A stretch of 64,000 nt of DNA from the NCBI RefSeq assembly GCF_016743335.1, contig NZ_WCJE01000006.1, positions 18,332 through 82,331 of the forward strand, written 5' to 3'. The position numbers were made by a program, and so were the translations under genes. Below are positions 1 through 8,610 of this stretch, piece after piece; position 1 is the first letter of the stretch; the number at the start of each line of letters is the position of its first letter. The notes under the pieces were generated by a model that made no database searches, was not told the DNA's origin, and saw only the letters and a list, made by a program, of their open reading frames with translations. This stretch comes from Streptococcus suis. Lineage in GTDB: Bacteria; Bacillota; Bacilli; Lactobacillales; Streptococcaceae.

Positions 1-194
1 CAAAAGCAGACGTTGTTGCCTTGATTTGATGAGTGAAAAGATCCTGTGGATTTTTTCAGCCTACTACCTGAAGACGCGAAAGCAGTAGGGGGACTATCTG
101 CTCTTGGAGAAGCGAACTTTGTTCGCTCTATTTCCAACCTCCAAAGGCTCCCCAAACCTTTGGAGCTAGCCTGATTTTGATTTTCATTGAGTAT
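1..194. repeat. BOX-like element, left end outside window
   Basis: The segment ends with TTTTGATTTTCATTGAGTAT, the terminal sequence I associate with pneumococcal BOX elements. The same terminus ends two further copies here (10627-10730, 16023-16177). The interior, with 'gagtgaaaag' and 'tttttcagcct', resembles the 16023 copy. The left terminus would lie before base 1. It sits beyond the 3' end of the minus-strand deacetylase. Confidence 0.7.
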
Positions 195-204
195 ACATAA
201 AACG

Positions 205-234
205 AACTCCCTTGTCAGTGACAGGGAGTTTTCT
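205..234 (-). terminator. Terminator of the deacetylase gene
   Basis: AACTCCC pairs with GGGAGTT and TGTCA with TGACA (one bulged T). The hairpin lies just past the stop codon of the minus-strand gene. The T-run is clearer on the + side, so it may work in both directions. Confidence 0.6.
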
Positions 235-254
235 CATATGCATGTTTGTGAAAA

Positions 255-1178
255 TTAATAGGAAATTTCGGATAATAGTCCCTCAGCGGTAGTGGTTGGG
301 AGGATGCGGACACGATTGAGAGTCAGTAATCCGTCACTAGCAGAGGCCAAGCCGTTGTTAGTAGTCACACCAAGTTTGTAGCCAGCTTGTTCAGTTAAGG
401 CTACTGTATCTGCTGAGTATCGTCCACCAGGGTAGGCGATAGCGATGGTTTCCTGATTTAATTGGCTGTCAAGATAGGCTTTAGAGGAAGTAAGTTCATT
501 TGTTTGATCCTCGATAGAACTATACTCTAAATCAGGGTGGTTGACGGTATGCCCTTGGAAGGAGAGCCCTGCGGTCTGCATTTCCTTGATTTGTTCAAGA
601 GTAAGGTGCCCTGCTTGTCCATATTCAGTAAATCCTGTAATGACATTGTTGGTTGCCTTCATTTGATATTGCTTAAGCAATGGGTAGGCATAACTATAAA
701 AATCCCAGAGGCTATCGTCAAAGGTTAGCCAGACAACCTTTTTGCCAGCAGGAAGGACATTTTCTGTCAATACTTTATAAGCCTCTTCAGGTGATAAAGT
801 ATAGTAACCTGCATCTTGCAATGCTTTCAGATGACTTTCGAAAGTCGTTGGATCTACGATAAGATTCGCATTAGCTTCTTCCTCAGGAGCCATTACGTGA
901 ATGGCATGATACATGAGGATTGGAAGTCTGATAGGTTCAGTTTGTTGTTCCCAAATGATTTCAGTTTGTACTTCACTACTTTCTGAAGTCATAACACTCG
1001 AACTGGTTGTTGTCTCTACCGTTGAAGCTTTGGAATCATTTTGCTGCTTAGAAGGCTGTTTTAGAAAGATTAGAAAAATAGATAGTAGAGTCACTACTAA
1101 TAATGCGATACCAAGTAGCATTGGCACAAGTTGTTTCTTTTGTGTGCGGCTTCGACGAGCTCTTCTTGAATGTTTCAT
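255..1178 (-). CDS. Membrane-anchored polysaccharide deacetylase (NodB family)
   Basis: A 307-residue predicted extracellular deacetylase anchored by one N-terminal transmembrane segment (about residues 19-40) after a basic cytoplasmic stretch. A Ser/Thr-rich linker follows, then the NodB-type domain. Visible motifs are PILMYH, the metal and catalytic TFDDS motif, the HTVNH motif supplying metal-binding histidines, and the AYPGGRYS motif. Family members remove acetyl groups from N-acetylglucosamine in peptidoglycan or exopolysaccharide; the substrate cannot be read from the sequence. The start is supported by GGAG eight bases upstream of the ATG. It is divergent from hom, and the two promoters share about 100 bp. 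It is not a PgdA-length protein; the organisation is nearer to short surface deacetylases of the IcaB/PgaB type. Confidence 0.8.
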   Translation of the reverse strand: MKHSRRARRSRTQKKQLVPMLLGIALLVVTLLSIFLIFLKQPSKQQNDSKASTVETTTSSSVMTSESSEVQTEIIWEQQTEPIRLPILMYHAIHVMAPEEEANANLIVDPTTFESHLKALQDAGYYTLSPEEAYKVLTENVLPAGKKVVWLTFDDSLWDFYSYAYPLLKQYQMKATNNVITGFTEYGQAGHLTLEQIKEMQTAGLSFQGHTVNHPDLEYSSIEDQTNELTSSKAYLDSQLNQETIAIAYPGGRYSADTVALTEQAGYKLGVTTNNGLASASDGLLTLNRVRILPTTTAEGLLSEISY

Positions 1179-1209
1179 TATCTTATCTCCGTAATCATAT
1201 ATTAAAACA

Positions 1210-1218
1210 ATTATAACA
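1210..1218 (-). promoter_or_regulatory. Extended -10 of the deacetylase promoter
   Basis: Read on the minus strand this is TGtTATAAT, 32 bases before the ATG. It overlaps the divergent hom promoter region. Confidence 0.5.
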
Positions 1219-1224
1219 AATTTT

Positions 1225-1254
1225 TTGCCAAATAGTCAGAATATTTGTTATAAT
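1225..1254 (+). promoter_or_regulatory. hom promoter
   Basis: TTGCCA (1225-1230), an 18-bp spacer, then TGtTATAAT with the -10 at 1249-1254. The upstream in-frame ATG at 1253 lies inside this -10 box, so it cannot be the translation start. Confidence 0.65.
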
Positions 1255-1282
1255 GGGAGAAATACATTTTAAAGGAGAGCAC

Positions 1283-2569
1283 ATGGTAGTTAAGATAGGA
1301 TTATTAGGATTTGGAACCGTTGCGAGTGGTGTGCCATTTTTGTTAGAAGAAAATCAGGAAAAAATAGAGAAAGCCGCGCATGATAGTATTGAAGTTGCTA
1401 AGGTTTTGGTCAAGGATGAAGCAGAAAAAGACCGTCTCTTGGCTGCAGGTCATGACTATCATTTTGTGACAAATATTGACGAGATTTTAGCTGATGAGGA
1501 AATTGCCATCGTCGTTGAGCTGATGGGACGTATTGAGCCAGCAAAAACATTTATTACACGTGCCTTGGAAGCAGGCAAGCATATTGTAACAGCCAATAAG
1601 GATTTACTTGCTGTTCATGGTGGCGAATTGCGTGCCTTGGCTGAAGAGAAAGGTCTTGCTCTTTATTATGAAGCTGCAGTTGCAGGTGGTATTCCAATCT
1701 TGCGTACCTTGGTTAACTCATTGGCTGCTGATAAGGTGACTCGTATCCTCGGTGTATTGAATGGTACTTCAAACTTCATGTTGACTAAGATGGTTGATGA
1801 AGGCTGGACTTACGAAAAAGCTCTTCAAACAGCACAGGAACTTGGTTATGCAGAATCTGACCCAACAAATGACGTTGAGGGGATTGATGCGGCTTACAAG
1901 GCTGTTATCCTCAGTCAATTTGCTTTCGGGATGACAGTTGATTTTGAACACGTAGCACACAAGGGGATTTCAAATATCACGCCAGAAGATGTAGCAGTGG
2001 CACAAGAGTTGGGCTATGTCATCAAACTTGTGGGTGATATTCAAGAGACTACCTCTGGTATTGCTGCCGAAGTATCTCCAACCTTCCTACCGAAAAATCA
2101 TCCACTTGCAAGCGTGAATGGTGTGATGAATGCTGTATTTGTCGAATCTATCGGCATCGGCCAGTCTATGTACTATGGACCGGGCGCTGGGCAAAAACCG
2201 ACTGCAACAAGTGTTATGGCTGACATTATTCGTATCGTTCGTCGCTTGAAAGACAATACTATCGGCAAAGCCTTCAATGAATATAGTCGCCCACTTCAAT
2301 TGGCAGCCCCAAGCGATGTGAAAAGCGAATATTATTTCTCAATTGATGCGCCTGATAAAAATGGAAAAATGCTTCGTTTAGCAGAAATCTTCAATTCTGA
2401 AGAAATTTCCTTCAAGCAAATTCTGCAACAAGCTGCAGATGGAGAAACAGCTCGCCTAGTGATTGTGACCCATGAAATGAGTAAGACTCAGTTGGAAAAT
2501 GTAACAGACAAATTGAGTAAAGAAACAGACTTTACTGTCTTAAATACCTTTAAAGTACTGGGAGAATAA
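1283..2569 (+). CDS. hom: Homoserine dehydrogenase
   Basis: Reduces aspartate semialdehyde to homoserine with NAD(P)H, the branch point to threonine and methionine. The 428-residue protein has an N-terminal nucleotide-binding Rossmann motif ([11 protein letters not shown]). A catalytic domain follows with [13 protein letters not shown] and EGIDAAYK segments. About 80 C-terminal residues resemble an ACT regulatory domain (from [12 protein letters not shown]), which suggests feedback inhibition by threonine. The start at 1283 is chosen because it has AAAGGAG seven bases upstream and the alternative ATG at 1253 overlaps the promoter. It is three bases upstream of thrB and clearly co-transcribed with it. 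Confidence 0.95.
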   Translation: MVVKIGLLGFGTVASGVPFLLEENQEKIEKAAHDSIEVAKVLVKDEAEKDRLLAAGHDYHFVTNIDEILADEEIAIVVELMGRIEPAKTFITRALEAGKHIVTANKDLLAVHGGELRALAEEKGLALYYEAAVAGGIPILRTLVNSLAADKVTRILGVLNGTSNFMLTKMVDEGWTYEKALQTAQELGYAESDPTNDVEGIDAAYKAVILSQFAFGMTVDFEHVAHKGISNITPEDVAVAQELGYVIKLVGDIQETTSGIAAEVSPTFLPKNHPLASVNGVMNAVFVESIGIGQSMYYGPGAGQKPTATSVMADIIRIVRRLKDNTIGKAFNEYSRPLQLAAPSDVKSEYYFSIDAPDKNGKMLRLAEIFNSEEISFKQILQQAADGETARLVIVTHEMSKTQLENVTDKLSKETDFTVLNTFKVLGE

Positions 2570-2572
2570 GCA

Positions 2573-3433
2573 ATGAAAATTATTATTCCAGCAACTTCAG
2601 CTAATATCGGTCCAGGATTTGATTCAGTAGGTGTTGCCCTTTCGAAATATCTAACGATTGAAGTATTTGAAGAGACTGATGAATGGGTGATTGAGCACAA
2701 TCTTGAACATGTTCCATCAGACAAGAACAATCTTTTGATCAAGACAGCTTTAAAGATTGAAAAAGGATTGCAGCCTCATCGTATCAGAATGATTAGTGAC
2801 ATTCCCTTGGCACGTGGTTTGGGTTCATCCAGTTCCGTTATCGTAGCTGGTATCGAATTGGCTAATCAATTAGCAGGTTTGAATATGACAGCGGATGAAA
2901 AATTGCTCAAAGCTACAGAAATTGAAGGACATCCTGATAATGTAGCCCCAGCGATTTTTGGTAATTTAGTCATCTCTAGCTATGTTAATAAGAGAGTACA
3001 GGCAGTTGTAACAGAATTCCCAGAAGCAAGTTTTGTTGCCTTTATTCCAAACTACCCACTGCGTACGGTTGAAAGCCGAGGTGTACTGCCTTCTCAGATG
3101 GGGTACAAGAAAGCAGTGGCTGCTAGTGCCATTGCAAACGTTGCTGTTGCCAGTTTGATGGCAGGTGATCTTGAAAAAGCTGGGAAAGCAATTCAGTCAG
3201 ACATGTTCCATGAACCGTTTCGTCAGCTACTTGTTAAGGAGTTTTGTCCAATCAAGCAAACTGCACAGGAGTTGGGAGCCTATGCAACCTACTTATCAGG
3301 TGCCGGTCCAACAGTGATGGTATTAGCGCCCAAAGATAGGGAGGACGCTATTGTTCTAGCATTAGAGGAACTAAATCTAGACGGAACTGTCCACCGCCTT
3401 CAAGTAGATACCAAAGGGATTGCTATTGTATAG
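2573..3433 (+). CDS. thrB: Homoserine kinase
   Basis: Phosphorylates homoserine to O-phosphohomoserine in threonine synthesis. The 286 residues are the normal length for this GHMP-family kinase. The ATP-binding loop [13 protein letters not shown] is near residue 80. The N-terminal [12 protein letters not shown] and the C-terminal LSGAGPTVM motifs are also intact. The gene begins three bases after the hom stop with a GGGAG ribosome site inside the hom end, giving a hom-thrB operon. Threonine synthase is not in this window. Confidence 0.95.
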   Translation: MKIIIPATSANIGPGFDSVGVALSKYLTIEVFEETDEWVIEHNLEHVPSDKNNLLIKTALKIEKGLQPHRIRMISDIPLARGLGSSSSVIVAGIELANQLAGLNMTADEKLLKATEIEGHPDNVAPAIFGNLVISSYVNKRVQAVVTEFPEASFVAFIPNYPLRTVESRGVLPSQMGYKKAVAASAIANVAVASLMAGDLEKAGKAIQSDMFHEPFRQLLVKEFCPIKQTAQELGAYATYLSGAGPTVMVLAPKDREDAIVLALEELNLDGTVHRLQVDTKGIAIV

Positions 3434-3479
3434 ATAGTGAGAATCTATCATTTGCAAAACTAAACATGTTTATTTTATT

Positions 3480-3528
3480 GGAGTTCGCCATCGCTACTAT
3501 ATGCGGTAGGAAGGGAACTCCTTTTTTT
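3480..3528 (+). terminator. Terminator after hom-thrB
   Basis: GGAGTTC (3480) pairs with GAACTCC (3515-3521), followed by seven T. Confidence 0.85.
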
Positions 3529-3623
3529 GTGCATTCCATTCTCCAATTCAAAATATTGGGGCAAATTAATTTGGCTTGTGAAAGTATTTTTGTTGAATTT
3601 TATTCGTTTTCTCCTGTAATTTT

Positions 3624-3632
3624 TGGTATAAT
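3624..3632 (+). promoter_or_regulatory. Extended -10 of the murB-pot region
   Basis: TGgTATAAT, 35 bases before the murB start; no good -35 hexamer is visible. Confidence 0.5.
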
Positions 3633-3667
3633 AAATCCTGTATATCTTAAATTGAAATGAGAAGGTT

Positions 3668-4573
3668 ATGAAAGATAAAATTAGGCTTGAATTAGAAGGC
3701 ATCGATATCCGATTCGATGAGCCTTTAAAAGAATATACCTATACAAAAGTAGGAGGAGCTGTTGATTATCTAGCTTTTCCGCGGAATCGTTACGAGATTG
3801 TTCGTATAGTAGAATTTGCTAAACGCGAAGGTATTCCATGGCAAGTATTAGGAAATTCAAGTAATATCATTGTCCGAGATGGCGGTATTCGTGGTTTTGT
3901 TATCCGTATGGATAAACTTAACTCTGTTACTGTATCAGGATACACCATTGAAGCAGAAGCAGGTGCCAATCTGATTGAAACGACAAAAGTCGCACTTTTC
4001 CATTCTTTATCAGGATTTGAATTTGCTTGTGGTATTCCGGGAAGTATTGGTGGTGCTGTCTATATGAATGCAGGTGCTTACGGAGGTGAAGTGGCACACA
4101 TTCTAGTTTCAGCGCAGATTTTGACTCCTGCAGGTTATGTTGAAACATTGGACAATCGTGTGTTACGATTTGGCTACCGTTCTTCTATTTTGCAGGAAAA
4201 CGGTGCGATTGTTTTGTCTGCTAAATTTGCCCTCAAGCCAGGAAATCATACGGTTATTCAACAAGAAATGGCTCGTTTGACACATTTACGCGAGCTCAAG
4301 CAACCTTTGGAATATCCATCTTGTGGTTCAGTCTTCAAACGTCCACTTGGTCACTTCGCAGGTCAGTTGATTATGGAAGCTGGTTTGAAAGGCTACCGTA
4401 TTGGTGGTGTTGAAGTATCTGAAAAACACGCAGGTTTTATGGTCAATGTCGACAATGGTACAGCAAAGGATTATGAAAATCTGATTGCACATGTGATTGA
4501 TGTTGTTGAAAAATCTTCAGGCATTACGCTGGAGAGAGAGGTGCGTATTATCGGCGACCCATCTGATACATAG
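3668..4573 (+). CDS. murB: UDP-N-acetylenolpyruvoylglucosamine reductase
   Basis: FAD-dependent cytosolic reductase that makes UDP-N-acetylmuramate for peptidoglycan. The 301 residues show YTKVGG at the N-terminus, then [14 protein letters not shown] and [20 protein letters not shown] from the FAD domain, and [10 protein letters not shown] carrying the catalytic serine of type II MurB. The GAAGG ribosome site is only two bases from the ATG, unusually close, but the ATG eleven bases upstream runs straight into a stop. The TAG stop lies inside the left inverted repeat of a 100-bp element. murB next to potABCD is, from memory, a conserved streptococcal arrangement. Confidence 0.95.
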   Translation: MKDKIRLELEGIDIRFDEPLKEYTYTKVGGAVDYLAFPRNRYEIVRIVEFAKREGIPWQVLGNSSNIIVRDGGIRGFVIRMDKLNSVTVSGYTIEAEAGANLIETTKVALFHSLSGFEFACGIPGSIGGAVYMNAGAYGGEVAHILVSAQILTPAGYVETLDNRVLRFGYRSSILQENGAIVLSAKFALKPGNHTVIQQEMARLTHLRELKQPLEYPSCGSVFKRPLGHFAGQLIMEAGLKGYRIGGVEVSEKHAGFMVNVDNGTAKDYENLIAHVIDVVEKSSGITLEREVRIIGDPSDT

Positions 4574-4671
4574 TCTTTCAGTTTATCTTTTATTACGTCG
4601 TTAACTCGCTTTGCCGTACTTCAGTACTGTCTGCAGCTCGTTGCCTAGTACTAAAAGCAAACTGAAAGACT
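4572..4671. repeat. 100-bp MITE-like element with perfect 13-bp terminal inverted repeats
   Basis: AGTCTTTCAGTTT at 4572-4584 is the exact reverse complement of AAACTGAAAGACT at 4659-4671. The interior contains ttgccgtact, also found in the 10925-11088 element. It has no coding capacity. It abuts and supplies the last two bases of the murB stop codon, and lies between murB and potA. Confidence 0.75.
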
Positions 4672-4711
4672 AAACTCTAGCCATTAGGCTCTTACAAAAA
4701 AGAAGGAATTT

Positions 4712-4738
4712 ATGAGAATTGAAAAAGCCAATTATTGA
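4712..4738 (+). other. Possible 8-codon leader ORF overlapping the potA start
   Basis: ATG at 4712 lies four bases after AAGGA (4703-4707). The frame has eight codons and stops with TGA at 4736-4738, after the potA TTG start at 4719. It may be meaningless, or may feed or compete with potA initiation. Confidence 0.3.
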
Positions 4739-5873
4739 ATTTAAGAACGTTTCAAAAGTATTTGAAGACAGTGGAACAACTGTATTGAAGGATATTAGTT
4801 TTGAATTGGAAGAGGGGAAATTTTATACCCTTTTAGGAGCTTCTGGTTCAGGTAAATCAACGATTTTGAACATTATTGCTGGTTTATTGGATGCGAGTTC
4901 AGGTGATATTTATCTGGACGGTCAACGGATTAATGATGTTCCAACCAATAAACGGGATGTCCATACTGTTTTCCAGTCCTATGCCCTTTTCCCACATATG
5001 ACTGTCTTTGAAAATGTGGCTTTTCCTCTTAAATTACGCAAGGTTGACAAGGCTGAAATCGAACGCCGTGTGACAGAAGCCTTACAAATGGTCCGACTTT
5101 CTGGTTATGAAAATCGTTCCATTCAGAAATTGTCTGGTGGTCAACGCCAGCGGGTTGCTATTGCACGTGCGATTATCAACCAGCCTCGCGTTGTCTTGCT
5201 AGATGAACCACTTTCTGCCCTGGACTTGAAACTGCGGACAGAAATGCAGTACGAACTGCGTGAATTGCAACAACGTCTTGGAATTACCTTCGTCTTCGTT
5301 ACCCATGACCAAGAAGAAGCTCTGGCCATGAGTGACTGGATTTTTGTCATGAACGAAGGCGAGGTTGTTCAATCTGGAACGCCAGTGGACATTTATGACG
5401 AGCCAATCAACCACTTTGTTGCCACATTTATCGGTGAGTCCAATATTCTATCTGGACGTATGATAGAAGACTACTTGGTTGAGTTTAATGGCAAACGTTT
5501 TGAGGCTGTGGACGGAGGTATGCGTCCAAATGAAGAAGTTGAAGTTGTTATCCGTCCAGAAGACTTGCAGATTACTCTACCAGAAGAAGGCAAATTGCAG
5601 GTAAAAGTAGATACCCAACTCTTCCGTGGGGTTCACTATGAAATCATTGCTTATGATGACCTCGGTAATGAGTGGATGATTCACTCTACTCGTAAGGCTA
5701 TAGTGGGAGAGGTCATCGGTCTGGACTTTGAGCCAGAAGATATCCATATCATGCGCCTCAATGAAACGGAAGAGGAATTTGATGCCCGTATCGAAGAGTA
5801 TGTGGAAGTGGAAGAAGTAGAAGATGGCTTGATTAACGCCATTGAGGAGGAACGCAATGAAGAAAACCTCTAG
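4719..5873 (+). CDS. potA: Spermidine/putrescine ABC transporter ATP-binding protein
   Basis: ATPase of the polyamine importer PotABCD. The 384 residues have Walker [10 protein letters not shown] near residue 43, Q-loop [11 protein letters not shown], signature [14 protein letters not shown], Walker [13 protein letters not shown], the H-loop in VTHDQEEA, and a C-terminal TOBE-like domain. Translation apparently starts at TTG (4719), which gives the family N-terminus MKKPIIEF. An out-of-frame ATG at 4712, nearer to the AAGGA site, opens an 8-codon reading frame that ends inside potA. The 3' end overlaps potB by 17 bases. First gene of potABCD. Confidence 0.93.
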   Translation: MKKPIIEFKNVSKVFEDSGTTVLKDISFELEEGKFYTLLGASGSGKSTILNIIAGLLDASSGDIYLDGQRINDVPTNKRDVHTVFQSYALFPHMTVFENVAFPLKLRKVDKAEIERRVTEALQMVRLSGYENRSIQKLSGGQRQRVAIARAIINQPRVVLLDEPLSALDLKLRTEMQYELRELQQRLGITFVFVTHDQEEALAMSDWIFVMNEGEVVQSGTPVDIYDEPINHFVATFIGESNILSGRMIEDYLVEFNGKRFEAVDGGMRPNEEVEVVIRPEDLQITLPEEGKLQVKVDTQLFRGVHYEIIAYDDLGNEWMIHSTRKAIVGEVIGLDFEPEDIHIMRLNETEEEFDARIEEYVEVEEVEDGLINAIEEERNEENL

Positions 5874-6657
5874 GCTTTTTGCAATTCCCTATGCCCTATG
5901 GGTCTTTCTCTTTGTACTTGCTCCAGTTGCCTTGATTATCTTCAAATCTTTCTTTGATATTCATGGCAATTTCACTTTGGCCAATTATCAGACCTATTTT
6001 AACTCGCCAAATATGACCTATCTGCGAATGAGTTTTAACTCCATTTTTTACGCAGGTATTATTACTCTGGTCACGCTTTTGGTTTCCTACCCAACAGCCT
6101 ATTTCTTGACCAAACTCAAGCATAGACAGCTCTGGCTCATGTTGATTATCTTACCAACCTGGGTCAATCTTTTGCTGAAAGCCTATGCCTTTATCGGTAT
6201 TTTTGGACAACACGGCTCTATCAACCAGTTCCTAGAATTTATTGGTCTAGGAGCTCAGCAAATTCTTTTCACAGATTTCTCCTTTATTGCTGTTGCAGCC
6301 TATATCGAGATTCCGTTTATGATTTTGCCGATCTTTAACGCCTTGGATGATTTGGATAAAAACCTAATCAATGCCAGTCGTGATTTGGGGGCAACTCCTT
6401 GGCAGACCTTCACAAAAGTTATTTTTCCTCTTTCCATGAACGGCGTTCGTTCAGGTGTTCAAGCGGTTTTTATTCCGAGTTTGAGCCTTTTCATGTTGAC
6501 CCGTTTGATTGGCGGTAACCGAGTGATCACACTTGGTACAGCTATCGAACAACATTTCCTCACAACACAAAACTGGGGAATGGGCTCAACCATTGGTGTG
6601 GTCTTGATTTTAGCCATGCTCTTGATTATGTGGATGACGAAAGAGAGGAAGAAATAA
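5857..6657 (+). CDS. potB: Spermidine/putrescine ABC transporter permease
   Basis: First membrane subunit of the polyamine importer. The 266-residue hydrophobic protein has about six transmembrane segments. The EAA-type cytoplasmic loop ([20 protein letters not shown]) contacts PotA. The start at ATG 5857 is preceded by GAGGAGG with a six-base gap; an in-frame TTG at 5842 precedes that ribosome site and is rejected. It overlaps the end of potA by 17 bases. Its stop shares one base with the potC start (TAATG), indicating translational coupling. Confidence 0.93.
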   Translation: MKKTSRLFAIPYALWVFLFVLAPVALIIFKSFFDIHGNFTLANYQTYFNSPNMTYLRMSFNSIFYAGIITLVTLLVSYPTAYFLTKLKHRQLWLMLIILPTWVNLLLKAYAFIGIFGQHGSINQFLEFIGLGAQQILFTDFSFIAVAAYIEIPFMILPIFNALDDLDKNLINASRDLGATPWQTFTKVIFPLSMNGVRSGVQAVFIPSLSLFMLTRLIGGNRVITLGTAIEQHFLTTQNWGMGSTIGVVLILAMLLIMWMTKERKK

Positions 6658-7427
6658 TGAAAAAATTTGCAAACATTTACTTAACGGTTGCCTTTCTTCT
6701 TCTTTATTTGCCGATTTTCTATTTGATTTTCTACGCTTTCAATGAAGGTGGAGATATGAACGGATTTACAGGTTTTACCTTGGAGCATTTTTCATCTATG
6801 CTTGGCGATAGCCGACTAATGCTGATTCTGGCTCAAACCTTCCTATTAGCTTTTTTGAGTTCTTTGATTGCGACCCTTATCGGAACTTTCGGTGCCATCT
6901 ATATCTATCAGGCAAAACCTCGTTTTCAAAATGCACTCTTGTCTGTCAATAATATCTTGATGGTCGCTCCAGACGTCATGATTGGGGCAAGTTTCCTAAT
7001 TCTCTTTACCATGATTGGTTTCCAGCTTGGCTTTGTTTCAGTATTGCTCAGTCATATTGCTTTTTCTATTCCAATCGTAGTATTGATGGTCTTGCCACGG
7101 CTGAAAGAGATGAACGCAGATATGATTTCAGCAGCTTATGATTTGGGGGCAACTCAGCCACAAATGCTGAAAGAAATCATGTTGCCATACCTAACACCAG
7201 CCATCATTGCAGGCTACTTCATGGCCTTTACCTATTCCTTGGATGACTTTGCTGTGACCTTCTTTGTAACGGGAAATGGTTACTCAAACCTATCTGTTGA
7301 GATTTATTCTCGGGCACGTCAAGGGATTTCTTTGGAAATCAATGCCTTGTCAACCCTTGTTTTCCTTTTCTCTATCTTATTGGTAGTAGGTTATTATTTC
7401 ATCTCGCGTGAAAAGGAGGCCAACTAA
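6657..7427 (+). CDS. potC: Spermidine/putrescine ABC transporter permease
   Basis: Second membrane subunit, 256 residues, with about six transmembrane segments and the EAA loop (SAAYDLGATQPQMLKEIMLP). The start is the ATG overlapping the potB stop (TAATG), with GAGAGGAAG upstream. The frame is open further back but the upstream codons lie within potB. The stop overlaps the potD start in the same TAATG manner. Confidence 0.93.
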   Translation: MKKFANIYLTVAFLLLYLPIFYLIFYAFNEGGDMNGFTGFTLEHFSSMLGDSRLMLILAQTFLLAFLSSLIATLIGTFGAIYIYQAKPRFQNALLSVNNILMVAPDVMIGASFLILFTMIGFQLGFVSVLLSHIAFSIPIVVLMVLPRLKEMNADMISAAYDLGATQPQMLKEIMLPYLTPAIIAGYFMAFTYSLDDFAVTFFVTGNGYSNLSVEIYSRARQGISLEINALSTLVFLFSILLVVGYYFISREKEAN

Positions 7428-8497
7428 TGAAACGATTGTATTCATTTTTTGTAGGTATTGTAGCTATTATTCTTGTTTTATGGGGAATTAGTTCAAAATT
7501 AGAAGCAGATTCAACCCAAGGGACAACTGATAAACTTGTCATCTATAACTGGGGAGATTATATTGCCCCAGAATTGCTGGAAGAATTTACGGCTGAAACA
7601 GGTATTCAGGTGGATTACCAGACCTTTGATTCCAACGAATCCATGTACACTAAAATCAAGCAGGGAGGAACTACCTATGACCTGGCCGTTCCTTCTGAGT
7701 ATATGATTTCCAAAATGACGGAAGAAGATATGCTCGTGAAACTAGATAAATCAAAAATTGAAGGTTTAGACAATATCGATCCACGATTTATGCGCTTGAG
7801 TTTTGATAAGAACAATGACTATTCTATTCCATATTTCTGGGGAACCTTGGGGATTGTTTACAATGAAACCATGGTAGAAAATCCTCCTCAAGAATGGGAA
7901 GATTTGTGGTCAGAAGAATACCGTGACAATATCATGTTAATCGACGGTGTTCGTGAGGTCATGGGCTTCGGTCTGCAATCTTTGGGTTACAGCTTAAACT
8001 CTAAAAATCCTGCAGAGATTGAAAAAGCAGCTGAACATCTCTATAATCTAACTCCAAATGTCAAAGCAATTGTTGCTGATGAGATAAAAGGTTATATGAT
8101 ACAAGATGCGGCAGCAATTGCTGTTTCGTTCTCAGGCGAGGCGAGTGAAATGTTAGATGGAAATGAAAATCTGCGCTATGTTGTACCATCAAAAGGTTCT
8201 AATCTTTGGTTCGATAACATGGTCATTCCAAAAACAGCAAAAAATATTGATGGAGCTTACGCCTTTATGAGTTTTATGCTTCGTCCTGAAAATGCGCTTC
8301 GCAATGCAGAATATGTTGGTTATTCAACACCAATTCCTGCAGCCAAGGCTATGCTGGATGAGGAGACTCAGAACGATGAATCTTTCTATCCATCTGAAGA
8401 AACGATGAAGAAGATGGAAGTTTATGATAATCTTGGACCAGAGATACTTGGAATGTATAATGACCTCTATCTCCAATTCAAGATGTATCGGAAATAG
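7427..8497 (+). CDS. potD: Spermidine/putrescine-binding protein
   Basis: Extracellular polyamine-binding subunit of PotABCD, 356 residues, solute-binding protein fold. After a single N-terminal hydrophobic segment (about residues 4-22) comes the mature domain beginning LVIYNWGDYIAPELLEEF, then VDYQTFDSNESMYTKIKQGG and a conserved SIPYFWGTLGIVYN stretch. There is no cysteine at the end of the hydrophobic segment. The protein should therefore be held by an uncleaved membrane anchor or be secreted, not lipidated. AAAAGGAGG precedes the start. Last gene of the operon, followed by a terminator. Confidence 0.93.
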   Translation: MKRLYSFFVGIVAIILVLWGISSKLEADSTQGTTDKLVIYNWGDYIAPELLEEFTAETGIQVDYQTFDSNESMYTKIKQGGTTYDLAVPSEYMISKMTEEDMLVKLDKSKIEGLDNIDPRFMRLSFDKNNDYSIPYFWGTLGIVYNETMVENPPQEWEDLWSEEYRDNIMLIDGVREVMGFGLQSLGYSLNSKNPAEIEKAAEHLYNLTPNVKAIVADEIKGYMIQDAAAIAVSFSGEASEMLDGNENLRYVVPSKGSNLWFDNMVIPKTAKNIDGAYAFMSFMLRPENALRNAEYVGYSTPIPAAKAMLDEETQNDESFYPSEETMKKMEVYDNLGPEILGMYNDLYLQFKMYRK

Positions 8498-8529
8498 TCT
8501 GATTGGACAGGTAGCAATATAAATAAAAG

Positions 8530-8576
8530 AATGGGAGTGAGGTTCTTTACTAAGTACTTATTGCTCCTATTTTTTG
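8530..8576 (+). terminator. Terminator of potABCD
   Basis: An 11-bp stem including G-U pairs (AATGGGAGTGA with TTGCTCCTATT) followed by a T-run. Confidence 0.6.
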
Positions 8577-8610
8577 GTCATACATACTATAGAAAGGAAG
8601 GGAAATCCCA

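Noticed and set aside
537..1194. Several + strand open frames opposite the deacetylase gene
   Set aside because: They lack ribosome sites and family motifs and are antisense to a clear gene.
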